Source of the DNA: Lepidonotus clava
Taxonomy: Eukaryota; Annelida; Polychaeta; Phyllodocida; Polynoidae
Reading direction: 5' to 3'
Assembly: GCA_936440205.1 (NCBI GenBank)
Contig: OW387134.1
Span: 62,957,427-63,021,426 of the forward strand
Length of the DNA stretch: 64,000 nucleotides
Below are positions 44,430 to 56,200 of this stretch, one piece after another. Numbering within the stretch: the first letter of the stretch is position 1; every line of letters begins with the position of its first letter. The notes under the pieces are model-generated. The model saw only the letters and a program-made list of their open reading frames with translations, did no database searches and was not told the origin of the DNA. A program made the position numbers and the translations under genes.

Positions 44430-47400
44430 GTAAGTAAAAAAAGTGCGCAATCCTTTGAATATTGGCAATATAGATATGTGACAAGCCCAGTATGTGAAAC
44501 CGTATGCAAACAAGAAGACATTCTATAAGCATGCAATCTTAGGAAGTACAAATATTTGCCGATCACAGCCATTCTGTTTCCACAGGTGGTTGAAGTCTCG
44601 AGTTGTTGACATCTGGAATCTGTCCTGGATATTTTGATGCTGTCAGTAGCCCTAGAGGCTAGAGCAATCTTGTCTAGTTAAAATGAAACCCTGTTTCTGA
44701 AGAGTATAGATCTTGTCAATGGTGGCATTTACTGAGAATGAGAACCATCTTTGCATGCATCTAACAACATGACTGAGTAGACTTTTGTATTTAGAATTTA
44801 GTCTACCTCACTGAGTCACATACATTCTCACCTGTCTATGTGGTGTCAGGCCAGGGAGATATCTCCATGAGGCTTGAGGGTGTTAGTGCTGCTTCCCAAG
44901 ATATCTATGAGTCGTTTATTGAAGGAATTTTATGGCAAGTGCTTGATATAGATTCGGTCACTTTTGCGTCAAAGAACACAGATTGAATTCATTCCTACAC
45001 ATAGACTAATTGTAAAGATATAAAATCACATCTTAAGTAGGTATATTTTTCATAAAATATGAAAAGTTTTTTTTTATTTTCTTATTTCACTCTGGGAATT
45101 GATTATCAATGTGTTTTGTGATCATGTTATAATCATAAAAGCTTAAGATTTTGATTTTAGACATATTCATTGTACTTTCCACGCCGGACCCCGCCGACAC
45201 TGAGGTCGGTCCGGTCAACCACTCCCACAATCAACTCGTGTCACTGAGCAACTCAATCTATGGAGCTGCTCCTCCCAGTTCACAATTGTCCTGCCCCTTT
45301 GGTGACATCAACTTGACACTATGTGGGTGATCAAACCAAAACCATACTCTACAATATCTGTGCTTGCGATTCAGCACCTTGATGACCAGATCGAAGGGTT
45401 TGATTGACAGTTAGTTAGCAGCTGGTTAGAGTTACAAAGTTTGATTCAATTATGTACAAAATCGCAATTAGGCCCTAAAGTACTGAAAAACGTCCGCACA
45501 CTATCTATGTGAGAGGTGCCAGATTTCGCGCACTAAGGCCGTTTTATTCAATAAATAAAGTAGATAAATAGTAAAATCAATCTATTTCACCGTTTGGTAT
45601 CATTACTAACTGAAAAAAAGTTGGTGAACATATTTATGAATTTTTTTTATTAAAATTCAATTTTTCAAGGTGATAACATGCTCATTTATTTTAGGAGGTT
45701 CTGTAGCCAGTTTTCACGCATTGTAGCCAGTTTTCGCGCATTTAATGAAAATTGGCATAAAAAATGGTATAATACTGAAAAGATTGTAAAATATACTCAT
45801 AGATCCCGAGGACACAATGTTCTCTTGCTGTCAATTACGTTACATTATTATAGAACACTTATTTAGTTAATAACATACATTTAGGGTAATCTATGTTGTC
45901 TCAGAAATTTTCAACAAGCAGGCAGCATACTTTAGGTAAAGAATACACATTTTTGTGCATTTTCATTAAATGACAAAAGCATTAATTCGTCTTAAGTAGG
46001 TCAGAAATAGATAAGCATTGACTTTTTCGTTGATATAATCTTAGGGACAGACCTTAAAAATATATGGAAGGTTCCTTTTCAAATTTATCTTTTTTTTTCT
46101 ATAGAAAAAATGTTAAAAAATTCATAAAATTCGGAAAAATACGCGAAAAATGCGCGAAAAATGGCAACAGCCTAATTATAAGTCATCAGTTTTCACGCAG
46201 GGGTCTAATTCAAGAATTAGACATCAAATTTGTAATACTTTATGTGTATATGATGGCATATCACTGTAAACTAATGTCCAGAAAGTATCACGGATTTTGT
46301 GTTTCATTTTTATTTGTAAAATGCATATAATGCTTCTTATTTCAGAAAATATCAATTTATAAGGCCCCCGTCATTTTCTCAAATACAAAGGACCATACTG
46401 CGGATTTTTGCCTCTAAGACACACAATATTTAATAAAACAACACACAATTCACACACTCACTCCATCATAATGCCCCCTTTCCCTTAAAAGACAAGTTGA
46501 ATATGTATGAAACATATTGGAAAAATGCGTTTATAAAAATGCGCAAAATGCGCGAAAACTAGTGATGCGCGAAATCTGGCACCTCTACTCCTATCCTCTA
46601 TTTTATAATGTAAAAAAATACCCATTTTTTCATTGTTTCAAATTTTCATTTTTTTCATTTTGAACAAAAATAGGTATTCCTTAAACCTTTCGTTAAAAGA
46701 TATGCCACATTCAAACTGAACCTATTGTGCATGAACATTATTTCCCCTAACTTGTTTTAAGTCATATAAGATAACAAAAATTATTATTTTTCAAAAAATT
46801 GCTTTTGATCATAAAGAAATATTAAAAGTGTGTAATTTGGTGTCCGACTTTTGACACATGTGTCCGACTTTTGACACAAAAAGCAGGGTATTTTGGAACA
46901 TTCAAATGGCCCTTGTGTAAAAGAAATATCAAGAACTCTCTTTTTCAGTATTGTACCTGAGAATTTTTCCCAATATCTCAATACAAAAAAACTTGACAAA
47001 TTTTACAAATTTAAACTATTACATTAAGATATACCCAAAAGTGTCCGACTTATACCACTTCTCCTAGTGAATCTTTCTTTTTCTGTCAATCATTTGGGAA
47101 AGAAAAGTAAGTTAACGTTACTTCCCATAGAAACTGACACTTCAGATAATTTTGAAAAACAATCCTGGAGATAGAATACAAAACTGAATCTTTATTTCTT
47201 TTCACGCTATTGTAACATGATTTAGGTAAGAAGTGGGAGGGGCACCTGTCACAACTCATAGCAAATAATTATCAACTGGTATACCTCATTTTAAAATTGC
47301 TGAGTGCAAGACACCAAGACTGTGACTTGAGGGTGTCCTGCATGTAAACTTGAGGGTCCAGTAAGTTAAGCCTTGTTAGTGGGGTATAGTTTTCAGGGTG

Positions 47401-48304
47401 TCCCTTTCTTTTGATGTCAATCTTTCAGAAAAATGTTAAAATGTTAAAAATAGATTACTGAAAGGCAAAGAAATGGCATATAATTGCTTAAGAGTTGTAT
47501 CTTATATGCTAGAAATTGTTGTTGAAGATGTTTGATGTGATGTCTGAATTTTCTAGAATCCTATTTGCGTGAGGTAAAAATAATCGACATTTTCGACCTA
47601 TATTACTTGAGTACAACAGTTTAATTTTTGTTTGCCCAATAGGAAGACAACAGCGCGGTAGGCTACTGGGCGTGTCTCTTTAAAGTAAGTACCACTAGTG
47701 GGCCCACTGGGTGGAGGTAGTGACTATCACTGTTGCTGAGCAGGGTCAAGTGGCCAGTCAGTATAAATATAACATATGTATGTGTCATGTAGGATGACAC
47801 ATCAGAAAAGCTATCAGGCTGTCAGAAGAGGAGTAAGCGGGTGCTTGGAGATGTGGTCTCTATGAGTTTATTTAGTCAAAGGACCAAAAATTGCTGCGGG
47901 GCATTTCCTTAGAGTTTTCAGGTGGGTGAAGAAATCCATCATACTGCGTAATGCATTCTGTGATGCTGGACATGCAATAGGACTTAAGCTCTGTTACACT
48001 ATTATGGTTTTAAAACAGTTGTCGCATAGAAGACAATTCTAAAAGTTTTTCTAGGAGGAGTTTTAATCCCCCAAGATAATCATAAAGGACCTTTAGCAAT
48101 TTCTACAGACAAAAGGAGGCCGGGTATGATTTGCACCATCTTATCTCTATGTTTGGCACAAAATTGAATCATATATGACATACAAGGACCTCCTTTTCTT
48201 TTCCAGGTATGGATAAAAGTTGCAGTCAAATCAAGGTCTTAGATGCTATGAAATATAAAAACTAAATATCTGACCTGATGATTATACTTACATTTTTATT
48301 TCAG
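44430..48304. other. Presumed 5' intron or intergenic DNA of the NEK gene
   Basis: This AT-rich stretch contains a TIR element (45512-46586) and two adjacent copies of TGTCCGACTTTTGACACA near 46843-46878. GACCCCGCCGACACTGAGG near 45188 is a short GC-rich patch without a frame. No exon is convincing apart from the weak mini-exon at 47643-47684. Confidence 0.5.
45512..46586. mobile_element. TIR element with GCGCGAAA-rich interior, 1.07 kb
   Basis: AGAGGTGCCAGATTTCGCGC at 45512 recurs in reverse complement ending at 46586, a perfect 21-bp inverted repeat. Inside, TTTTCGCGCA and GCGCGAAAA motifs recur in both orientations near 45715-45740, 46141-46165 and 46537-46560, which is striking in an otherwise AT-rich interior. 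There is no coding frame and the target duplication is unclear. It is a non-autonomous DNA element of unassigned family. Confidence 0.7.
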
Positions 48305-48347
48305 AGAATATGAGTATATCAAGTACAGAATCCCTACAGGGATAAAG

Positions 48348-51300
48348 ATGTCAAGCAGTGGTAGCAGCAAGAACCACCAAACCAATGACGCCAAAAGTCC
48401 CAGTATCCAGAGGGCCAAGAGTAACACCAAGGATGGTGGTCGGGGTTCGGGCAACGCCTCCGCCTCGGACAATGAGTCGGGGAAGGGGAGCAAGGACAAG
48501 GAAAAAAAGCTGTCAAATAGCACATCATCTAAAGACAGCAGCCAAGGCAGTGCCAAATTAACAAATAGTAAGGATGGGAAGGGTCATAAACGTACAGCCA
48601 GCAAGAGCCACCCGAGAGAAAAAACTGAGGGCGGTCAGAATATGGACAGCGACAGTGGTATGAGTTCGCAGTCCACTGGTGATTTACGATCCAAGGGTAA
48701 AGCTAACAAGGCTTCAAAACATAAAGATGGGTCTTCTAGTGATTCTGGCGTGGCTAAGGATAAATCTCCCACCCCTGACCGAGGGGACCAGTCTACTAAA
48801 ATCAATGGAGAGGACCAGGCCGGTCCGGGGGATGAGGGAAGCTTGTCTGTGAAGACTCCGCGGACTGCACGTACCATCGACCCCAACAGTCCAGTTCGGC
48901 TTCTGATCTTATCGAGCAAGATCAAGAACAGTACCACCATGCAGCATGCTTTGCTCGGAAATGTTCTTGTTGCACATTACAAATATGAAAGTTCTACACT
49001 TGAAAGCTTACTGGGTGAGTATGGAAAAGCATTTTATAGAAGTTAGATAAATTGATTTAAACTTAGTATAAATAGAATCTGGTGTATATGTCAGCTTGAA
49101 ATGGACCTCTGTCTTATTTGATGAATAAAACCTATGTATATTAAGTTTGTTTTAATTCATAGAAAAAAATCGACTTGAAATTAAGAACGGTAAAGCGTAA
49201 AACCCCTGATTTAAGCCATTCCCTAATTTAAGCTGCAGCAAGACATTTGGGTTTTATTAATTATTTTTCTAATGTGTTAATCCTTTCTGTAGACATGGGT
49301 GAACTCCCATTGGATTTTTTGGTGATCTTGACATTGGGAGACCCACACCGCCTCGTCTAAAGCATTTGGGTTTCACCTGTTCCTTTTCTCATCTGCTTAG
49401 CATCAGGGAAAATCCATTACTTAAGCCGCATCCCATCTTTCTGCTTCCGATAACCGTCATTAGGATATGTAAAAAAAAAAAAAAATTATTATTATTGTCT
49501 GTAAATCACTTTATGATCCCCTTGCTCTTTTTTGAAGGAACAATCAACCAAGTACTTCAACAAGTAGGGGGCGTTAAGGTAGAAACGATAGCATTTATCG
49601 TCCATACCTCTTCTACTGCAATCTACCTGACTGGTAAAGATGACAAGGTAAGCGCCTAAACAGGGCATCAAATAAAGATGATTTGTGATTTTAATAAGGC
49701 TGTAAATCAATTAGATTTAATATCTAAAAAAGGTACATTGTTAACAAGTACAAACTTGGACATAATTAGGTCCAAACACATTCATTGACCAAAGGAAGTA
49801 TTATTGTATAAAGTTTTACAAATTCATGTGTTTTTTAGCACCTCAACTTGGCACAAGTGATACATTTGCACATCTGTTTCATGAGGTACATCTGCCGTCG
49901 ATGAAACAACATGTTTTATCTTATGTCTACTCTTTCAGATTATTCAAAAGGAGAGTGTGACTGAGTCGGGCGGTATACGTGACTTCCTAACCCACCTGAC
50001 CGACGCCCACCTCAACCTGTCCTCGGCCAACGCCCGGCTCGACTTTCTGGCCTGCAATGTGGCGCAGTCCTCTGACGGGCAGGCCATGGCCCGAGAATTA
50101 ATTACTCTTCTCAAGGTATGGGGCCATCCATTAAATACATACAAGTACAGGTTTCAATCGGGGAGGTGGGTGTCTGAAAGTTTTAAGAATGAGTAAACGT
50201 TCCTGTACAAATCTAATGTGTACTTTTTGTGCAAGGGAGGTGGGGGATCTGCTGGCTTGCCAATCACCGAACTGATTCAAGAGTCAAGAAATCTTAGCTG
50301 TAGGGAATAACTCTCTAAAGATAGAGTTCTTTAGTCATGTAACTTTTTTTTCCATTATTATACCATACTCGTTTACAATAAATGATCTTCTGTATAGTTA
50401 TGGGACAAGTCACAGAAATATATAACATAAAAGAAATTCATAGTTCTTTACTACCATCCTTTACTATAGAACGTACATCCACAAAAAAGTTTAATAAGAA
50501 ATATAATGAAAGAAATATTTAGGGCTATTAGTACATATGATATAGTCATAAAAAGAAGACGTTAATAAACTTGTAGATTGTGTACCTAATATTATGTGAT
50601 AAAACCTTGCAGTTGTATTTTACCTCTTTCAGATGCCCGTTGGAATATCGAAGGATGTAACCGGTTCAGACATACTCATTGAGGTAGACGGAGCAGAAAC
50701 CAAATCAAAGTAAGTCGCTTCTCTCCCCTCGTCCAATGTCCAGATTTATAAGTGAGGGGAAACATTATAGGTTTGTCTTGGAAGGCAGTTATCATTAAAT
50801 TTTGTTGAATATGATGTATGTTGCTTTTACCACATTATGATGTAAATTTATTAATTTAAAAAAAAAGTTTATGTGGTAGCATATAAAGGGAGACATCGCC
50901 TCGTTTGAATGTAAATTTAAGAAATACCATTTCTGGTTGGTCTCAAAGGCCTTGCCACAAAACCCGTTAATCAGACAAATGTGAATAAACTGTTTCCTTT
51001 CAGGTGTGTTGGGGACCTTTACTTTCGTGTTGAGAAAATAAGAAATTGGAGTGCTCATAACCAACAGACTCTGGCTGGGTTTGAGAAAATAAGGACTGTT
51101 GGAAAAGGTGGGTAGGAGATTAATTCTGTGTGCCACATTATTCCTGATTTCTTTGCTTACCGGTAACTCTTGATTCTCTAACTGCGTTAATGAAGTTTGG
51201 AACTACTAAGTTATATTCATGACATTCTAAGGAAAGAGTAGTGTTGGTAAAAAAAGAAGTTGTGATTTGTTTTGTTTTTGAATAAAGAAAAGTCGTTTTT

Positions 51301-53168
51301 GTGAGCCCTTAATTATAGTTTTTAGTATTGTAGCTTATGGGAAGGGCTCACTCAATCAGTCATGTCTTTTGTAGGTATTTGGGCTTTGATCTGATTGCCC
51401 AGTTACACAATCTTACATACAAGTAGTTACAGGCCTTTGTCCACCGGCATGCATTTGTAAGCAAGGACAATTAGTGTGCATCAAGTGTTATTGAGTGGGC
51501 AGGCCTCTCCCCTGCACTCTCCCCCACCCCCACTCGTTGAACTCAGTTCAAGGAGTGGGGGTGGGGGAGGGTGCAGTTTGAGAAGCCAGAAGTGGGTTAC
51601 ATAACCAGTACTTGAGCCACTGTCACCTGCAGGTGGGTGGGTGCAGGGGACCTAGTACTACTAGGAGGAGCCCCTTTCCTAAGCCCCTCCCTGAGTTGTG
51701 TGTGACAGCAGGAGTGGTGGTGGTGATCACTACTCATAGCCCATATTATTATGTTAAGGGCGAACATCGATCGTTCCAACGATCGGAACTTTGATAGTCA
51801 TTTGCTTCTTGTTCCCAATCATCTGGTGCTAACATTGATACGGTTTTCCCTAAACAGGTGCCTACGGTGCAGCTGTGCTGTACAGGAAGAAGGACGACGA
51901 CTCGCTGGTCATTCTAAAGGAAATTAATCTTCATGACTTGAATGCGGCAGAAAGACAACTGGCTTTAAATGAAGTAAGTGATCCCTTGCCCCTCACACAC
52001 CTATATAGCGTACAACTCGGTATATTTAACAAAAAAGAAGGAACACACCCTAACATTCAACTTTCAATTTCCTAAACATGTATGTGACTAAGAACACCAA
52101 TTCTAAGCAGCGTACTTGAATTTGTACATTATGTCATTATTCTTATTACATCCCTTATGAATTAAACTCATGTGAAATATGTGTAAACGTTTTTATATAG
52201 GCTTGAAAAGCACATTACAGGAAATCAAAATACACATTCCCTTTGTATGTTTTAAAATATTCACAATCAAGCCAGTTATGTTTCCCTATCTCATGTTCGT
52301 CGTGGGGAACACCGCAACTAAGTTTTAAGACTTAAAACCGAATTCAGATTCTGAGTTATATATCCATTCTGATATTGTATATTATAGTTGTATAACAATA
52401 AATACACGTATTTGATACATCCAAAAACGGACTGTATCACACATGTATTGTCAAAAGATATCATGTAACCCATCTCCGTTGGCAGGTTAAAGTGTTGGCG
52501 ATGCTGGACCACCCGAACATCATTAGTTACTATGACAGTTTTGAGGAGGACGGGATCGTTATGATCGAAATGGAATATGCCGACGGCGGGTGAGTAGTAA
52601 CAGCATGGGGACGGGTAGGTTACAAAAGCAGTGAACCCTAGAAAACAATAGGGAAATAAGAGGGTATGAAAAGATTATTATATGTCGAATGATTGGTATA
52701 TCTGGATGCATTATCATAGATGTTAAGTGTATTTTAGTCTAAAATGAAAAACTTGTAAATCTGAAATGGTATAGATTAGAAAAATTGTATCAGTTTTTGT
52801 GCCAGTCCTTTCCCTCACATGTTTGATTGTATTGTTCAGGACGCTGGCGCAGTACCTGGCCCAGCAGGACAAACCGCTGGAGGAGAGGGAGATCGTGGCC
52901 ATGTTCCAGCAGGTGGTGGCCGCCATTAAACACATCCACGAACACAGCATCCTGCACAGGTAAGTGACGAGAAAGCAAAACATTAAACACATACATATAT
53001 TGAAAAAAAATCTGTCCCTTTCATTCCAGGCCCACCCATGTGCTTTGTGAGCTGGATTTATATTTGGACAATATATATATATATATATATATACATGTAT
53101 ATATATATATATATATACATGTATATATATATATATATACATGTATATATATATATATACATATATAT

Positions 53169-53218
<50 letters not shown>

Positions 53219-56200
53219 ATATATACATACATACACAAACACAGCATCCTGTCCTGGTAAGGGTGGACATAAATACAAACATCAAACACATCCATGAACA
53301 CACCATCCGGCACAGGTAAGGGTTAACATTAAACACATCCACAAACACAGGATACTGCACAGGTAAGGGTTGACATAAACACAAAGATTATACACAATGA
53401 TAAACGCAGCATCATGTACTGGTAAACATTAGGGCCTGTAGGGGTATCTTTACACTGAGGGAAGCGACCCAAGGACGCAAGCAATGAATAAGGGCCATTT
53501 GCTGTACGTATGATAATTATGAAACTATTCCCTGAAGGTAATTTGTCAAAACTTGTATATTACATAATACACTCCGTCCATAAACTTTCAACCTTCATGT
53601 ACATGACATGATACTTCCCATTGCAGAGATTTGAAGACGGCCAACATTTTCCTGACTAAAGAAGGAGTTGTCAAGGTCGGTGACTTCGGCATCTCCAAGT
53701 TGATGTCGACGGCCAACCAGGCCAACACGGTGCTGGGCACACCTTACTACATCAGTCCTGAAATGGTGAGTGGGGCTGGCCATCCTGCTTTCATTGTTAC
53801 ACTGGACATTTGATAGATATTGATGATTTTGAATTAATGACATTTTGCGAAATACTATTAAAATCTTTTGACTTCAGAAGCTCTTGTTCAGAGTAAGATA
53901 GATTACGTAGAAAGTCATCGAAGGTTGAAGTTGTGTTCTGATGAGTAGAAATTGGCCTTTCAATGTCTTCATCGACTAATTAGACATCGCTTAGAGAAAT
54001 ATTATTTTAAGTGTATGGTTCTCGATACTTTTTGGGAAATATCATCTTCTACAGAAAGGGAAGAAATGAAAACAGATTGTAAAGACAAGGGTATTTATGC
54101 AGTCCAAGGTTTTAAAAAACACTAAATGATAATTTTTCAACGTAAGATGTGAATAAAAATGTACAAATAGAATTAAAAAAAAAAAAAAAAAAATGTGGTC
54201 ACTGTTTGTTGCCCACAGTGTGAAGGAAAGGCGTACAACGACAAGTCGGACGTGTGGGCGCTGGGGTGTATCCTGTACGAGATGGCCTGCCTGCAGAAGA
54301 CCTTCGAGGGCTCCAACCTGCCCGCCCTCGTCAACAAAATTATGAAGGTACTTTTTAAGGGGGAGGAGGAGCTATTGATACGACTGTATCATCATATTGC
54401 CTTTTATTTGTGACCAGCCTCTAAGGTACCACTTGTCTGTATAATAAAGCAAGTTCAAACTGATCTACTCGTTTATGCGGTTGCTGGGAATAAATAGCCT
54501 TGTCCTGAGAAAATATATTTCTATAATTTGCGTTTGTAAAAAGATATTTTGAATGGCGTTTTGAACCTTTTGTGTAGGAAGAAATTAAAGATGTTCGCAG
54601 ACATGTATACCGGTTTGAGTTATTATATATGTATGGATCTACAGTTTTGTTTTAACCCATTGACTCCAGGGACAATTCGCACCAGTGAAGGGTAGCTATT
54701 CCCCCGAATTCAAGCGGCTTATTCAAGACATGTTACAGCGTGAGCCCGAGTACCGCCCTTCAACCAACGAACTCTGGCACAGGAGACTACCTGAGGTAAA
54801 TTGAAAAAAAACTAAGAACACATCAATACTCCAGTCATTTCTGCACCAATGTATAATTTCGAAGTACTACTAGCGTTAAGTTTAACTTTTTGTATTTAAT
54901 AGCAAAAACTAGTTTAACTTATCCTGCCTTAGTTTGTCAAAACGTATTGTGACGAACAGAACGCTCGTTGGTCATTCTACTCTTGTACAGAAGTATAGAA
55001 TTTTACCTTTCCAATATATATTTATAAAATGAAAAAAATCTAATATCATACAATTTATGGCTTAGAAACTTTAGAAATTCTCCTATATCTAGTCCATGGG
55101 TATCTGAAAGTTAAATCTCATCCACTTTTATGTTACCTTTCATAGAAAGATACTACCACTTTCAAATACTATTTGGCTAATATTCTTGATTTATATTCTT
55201 CTGTGATACTTTGCTAACAGAGGTTGTGTAATTCACAGATCCTGTCTAAGTACGAGGACCCCATGACGGACTACGAGGACGAGTCGGGGACGGCCGAGAA
55301 CAACGTGGTGGGCGGGCGGAGACGGAAAACCAGGTAAGGGGGCAGTATACTGTTATCTGGGTACAACCTAAGTGTAAATAACTATTAGAGTAGACTGATT
55401 AAAACTTACTTTATTAAGTTATTAACAGAGGTAATACCTAATGCCGATCCCTGTCTGATTTGATTTCTAGCTTTTTGTTTCCCACTTCTGTAATACTCAA
55501 GATCCGAGTGAAGATTAATCAACTAGCGACTTTTTCCTTACCTATCTTTTAGTTTTCTTTTTTCCTTTCCTCATGATTTTGGTGGGTTTTCTCTACCCAT
55601 TAAGCCATTTAGGGAAGTTCTTACCTTCCTCTAATTTCTGATCCTTTGTTTCTCCAAATATGGGTAAAAATTCCGACTATGGACTTTTTCCTTAACTTTC
55701 TTTCTTTGAGTTTTTGTTGATTTTGTTAAGTTTTCTCTACCCGTACGTTGTCAGGATCTCGGGCCGAGATGTCTATAGGAATGCCTTACTCTATCACCGG
55801 CAATCTTATATCCGCATCATGAAAGACATAAGGTACACAGGATAGAAATGTACACGTAAAATGTCATGTCTTTTCCCAGAATATGTGATCGTTTGTTGTG
55901 GTAACATCATTATCAGTGAGAAGTAATTCCGGTGGCCATATGATCGCAGTTGCCAATGCTTTTATAGTAAGTAATTTGTACAAGTTGTTAATGGATATTC
56001 GTCTATTCGCCCGTCAAGTTGTGTAACAGAGGATGCTCGTAATCTCAATTGTGGTGAAGATTGAAATTTTAGGGTTAAATTAGGCATAACAATAAGCTGA
56101 GGAAAAGAAAAAGGGGTTTCCCCGTCGGGTCATGAGACATGGGGATGATAATTGGGCTCTTAACTAACAACGTCAATTGCTAGCTACAGTTGCTTATGTA

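Larger units (their letters stand above)
51080..54795 (+). other. NEK-type protein kinase domain
   Basis: The Gly-rich loop is GKGAYGAAV (residues 377-385), the ATP-binding Lys is in VILKE (Lys399), the catalytic loop is HRDLKTAN (491-498), the metal-binding motif is DFG (511-513) and the activation segment ends GTPYYISPE. All key residues are present, so an active Ser/Thr kinase is expected. HRD is split by an intron after R492, the intron that carries the tandem donor copies. Confidence 0.93.

Noticed and set aside
47643-47684. Mini-exon joining the candidate exon at 44396 to the NEK coding exon
   Set aside because: It stays open only in phase 0, and continuing into 48305 in phase 0 meets a stop after two codons, so it cannot be part of the NEK protein as modelled.
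48296-48940. Minus-strand frames antisense to the first NEK exon
   Set aside because: Their Leu/Pro/Ser-rich composition comes from the complement of a Ser/Lys/Gly-rich disordered region; no splice context or homology.
52723-53384. Several Tyr/Ile/Cys-rich frames on both strands
   Set aside because: They translate the TA/ATACATGTAT microsatellite and the antisense of a real NEK exon.
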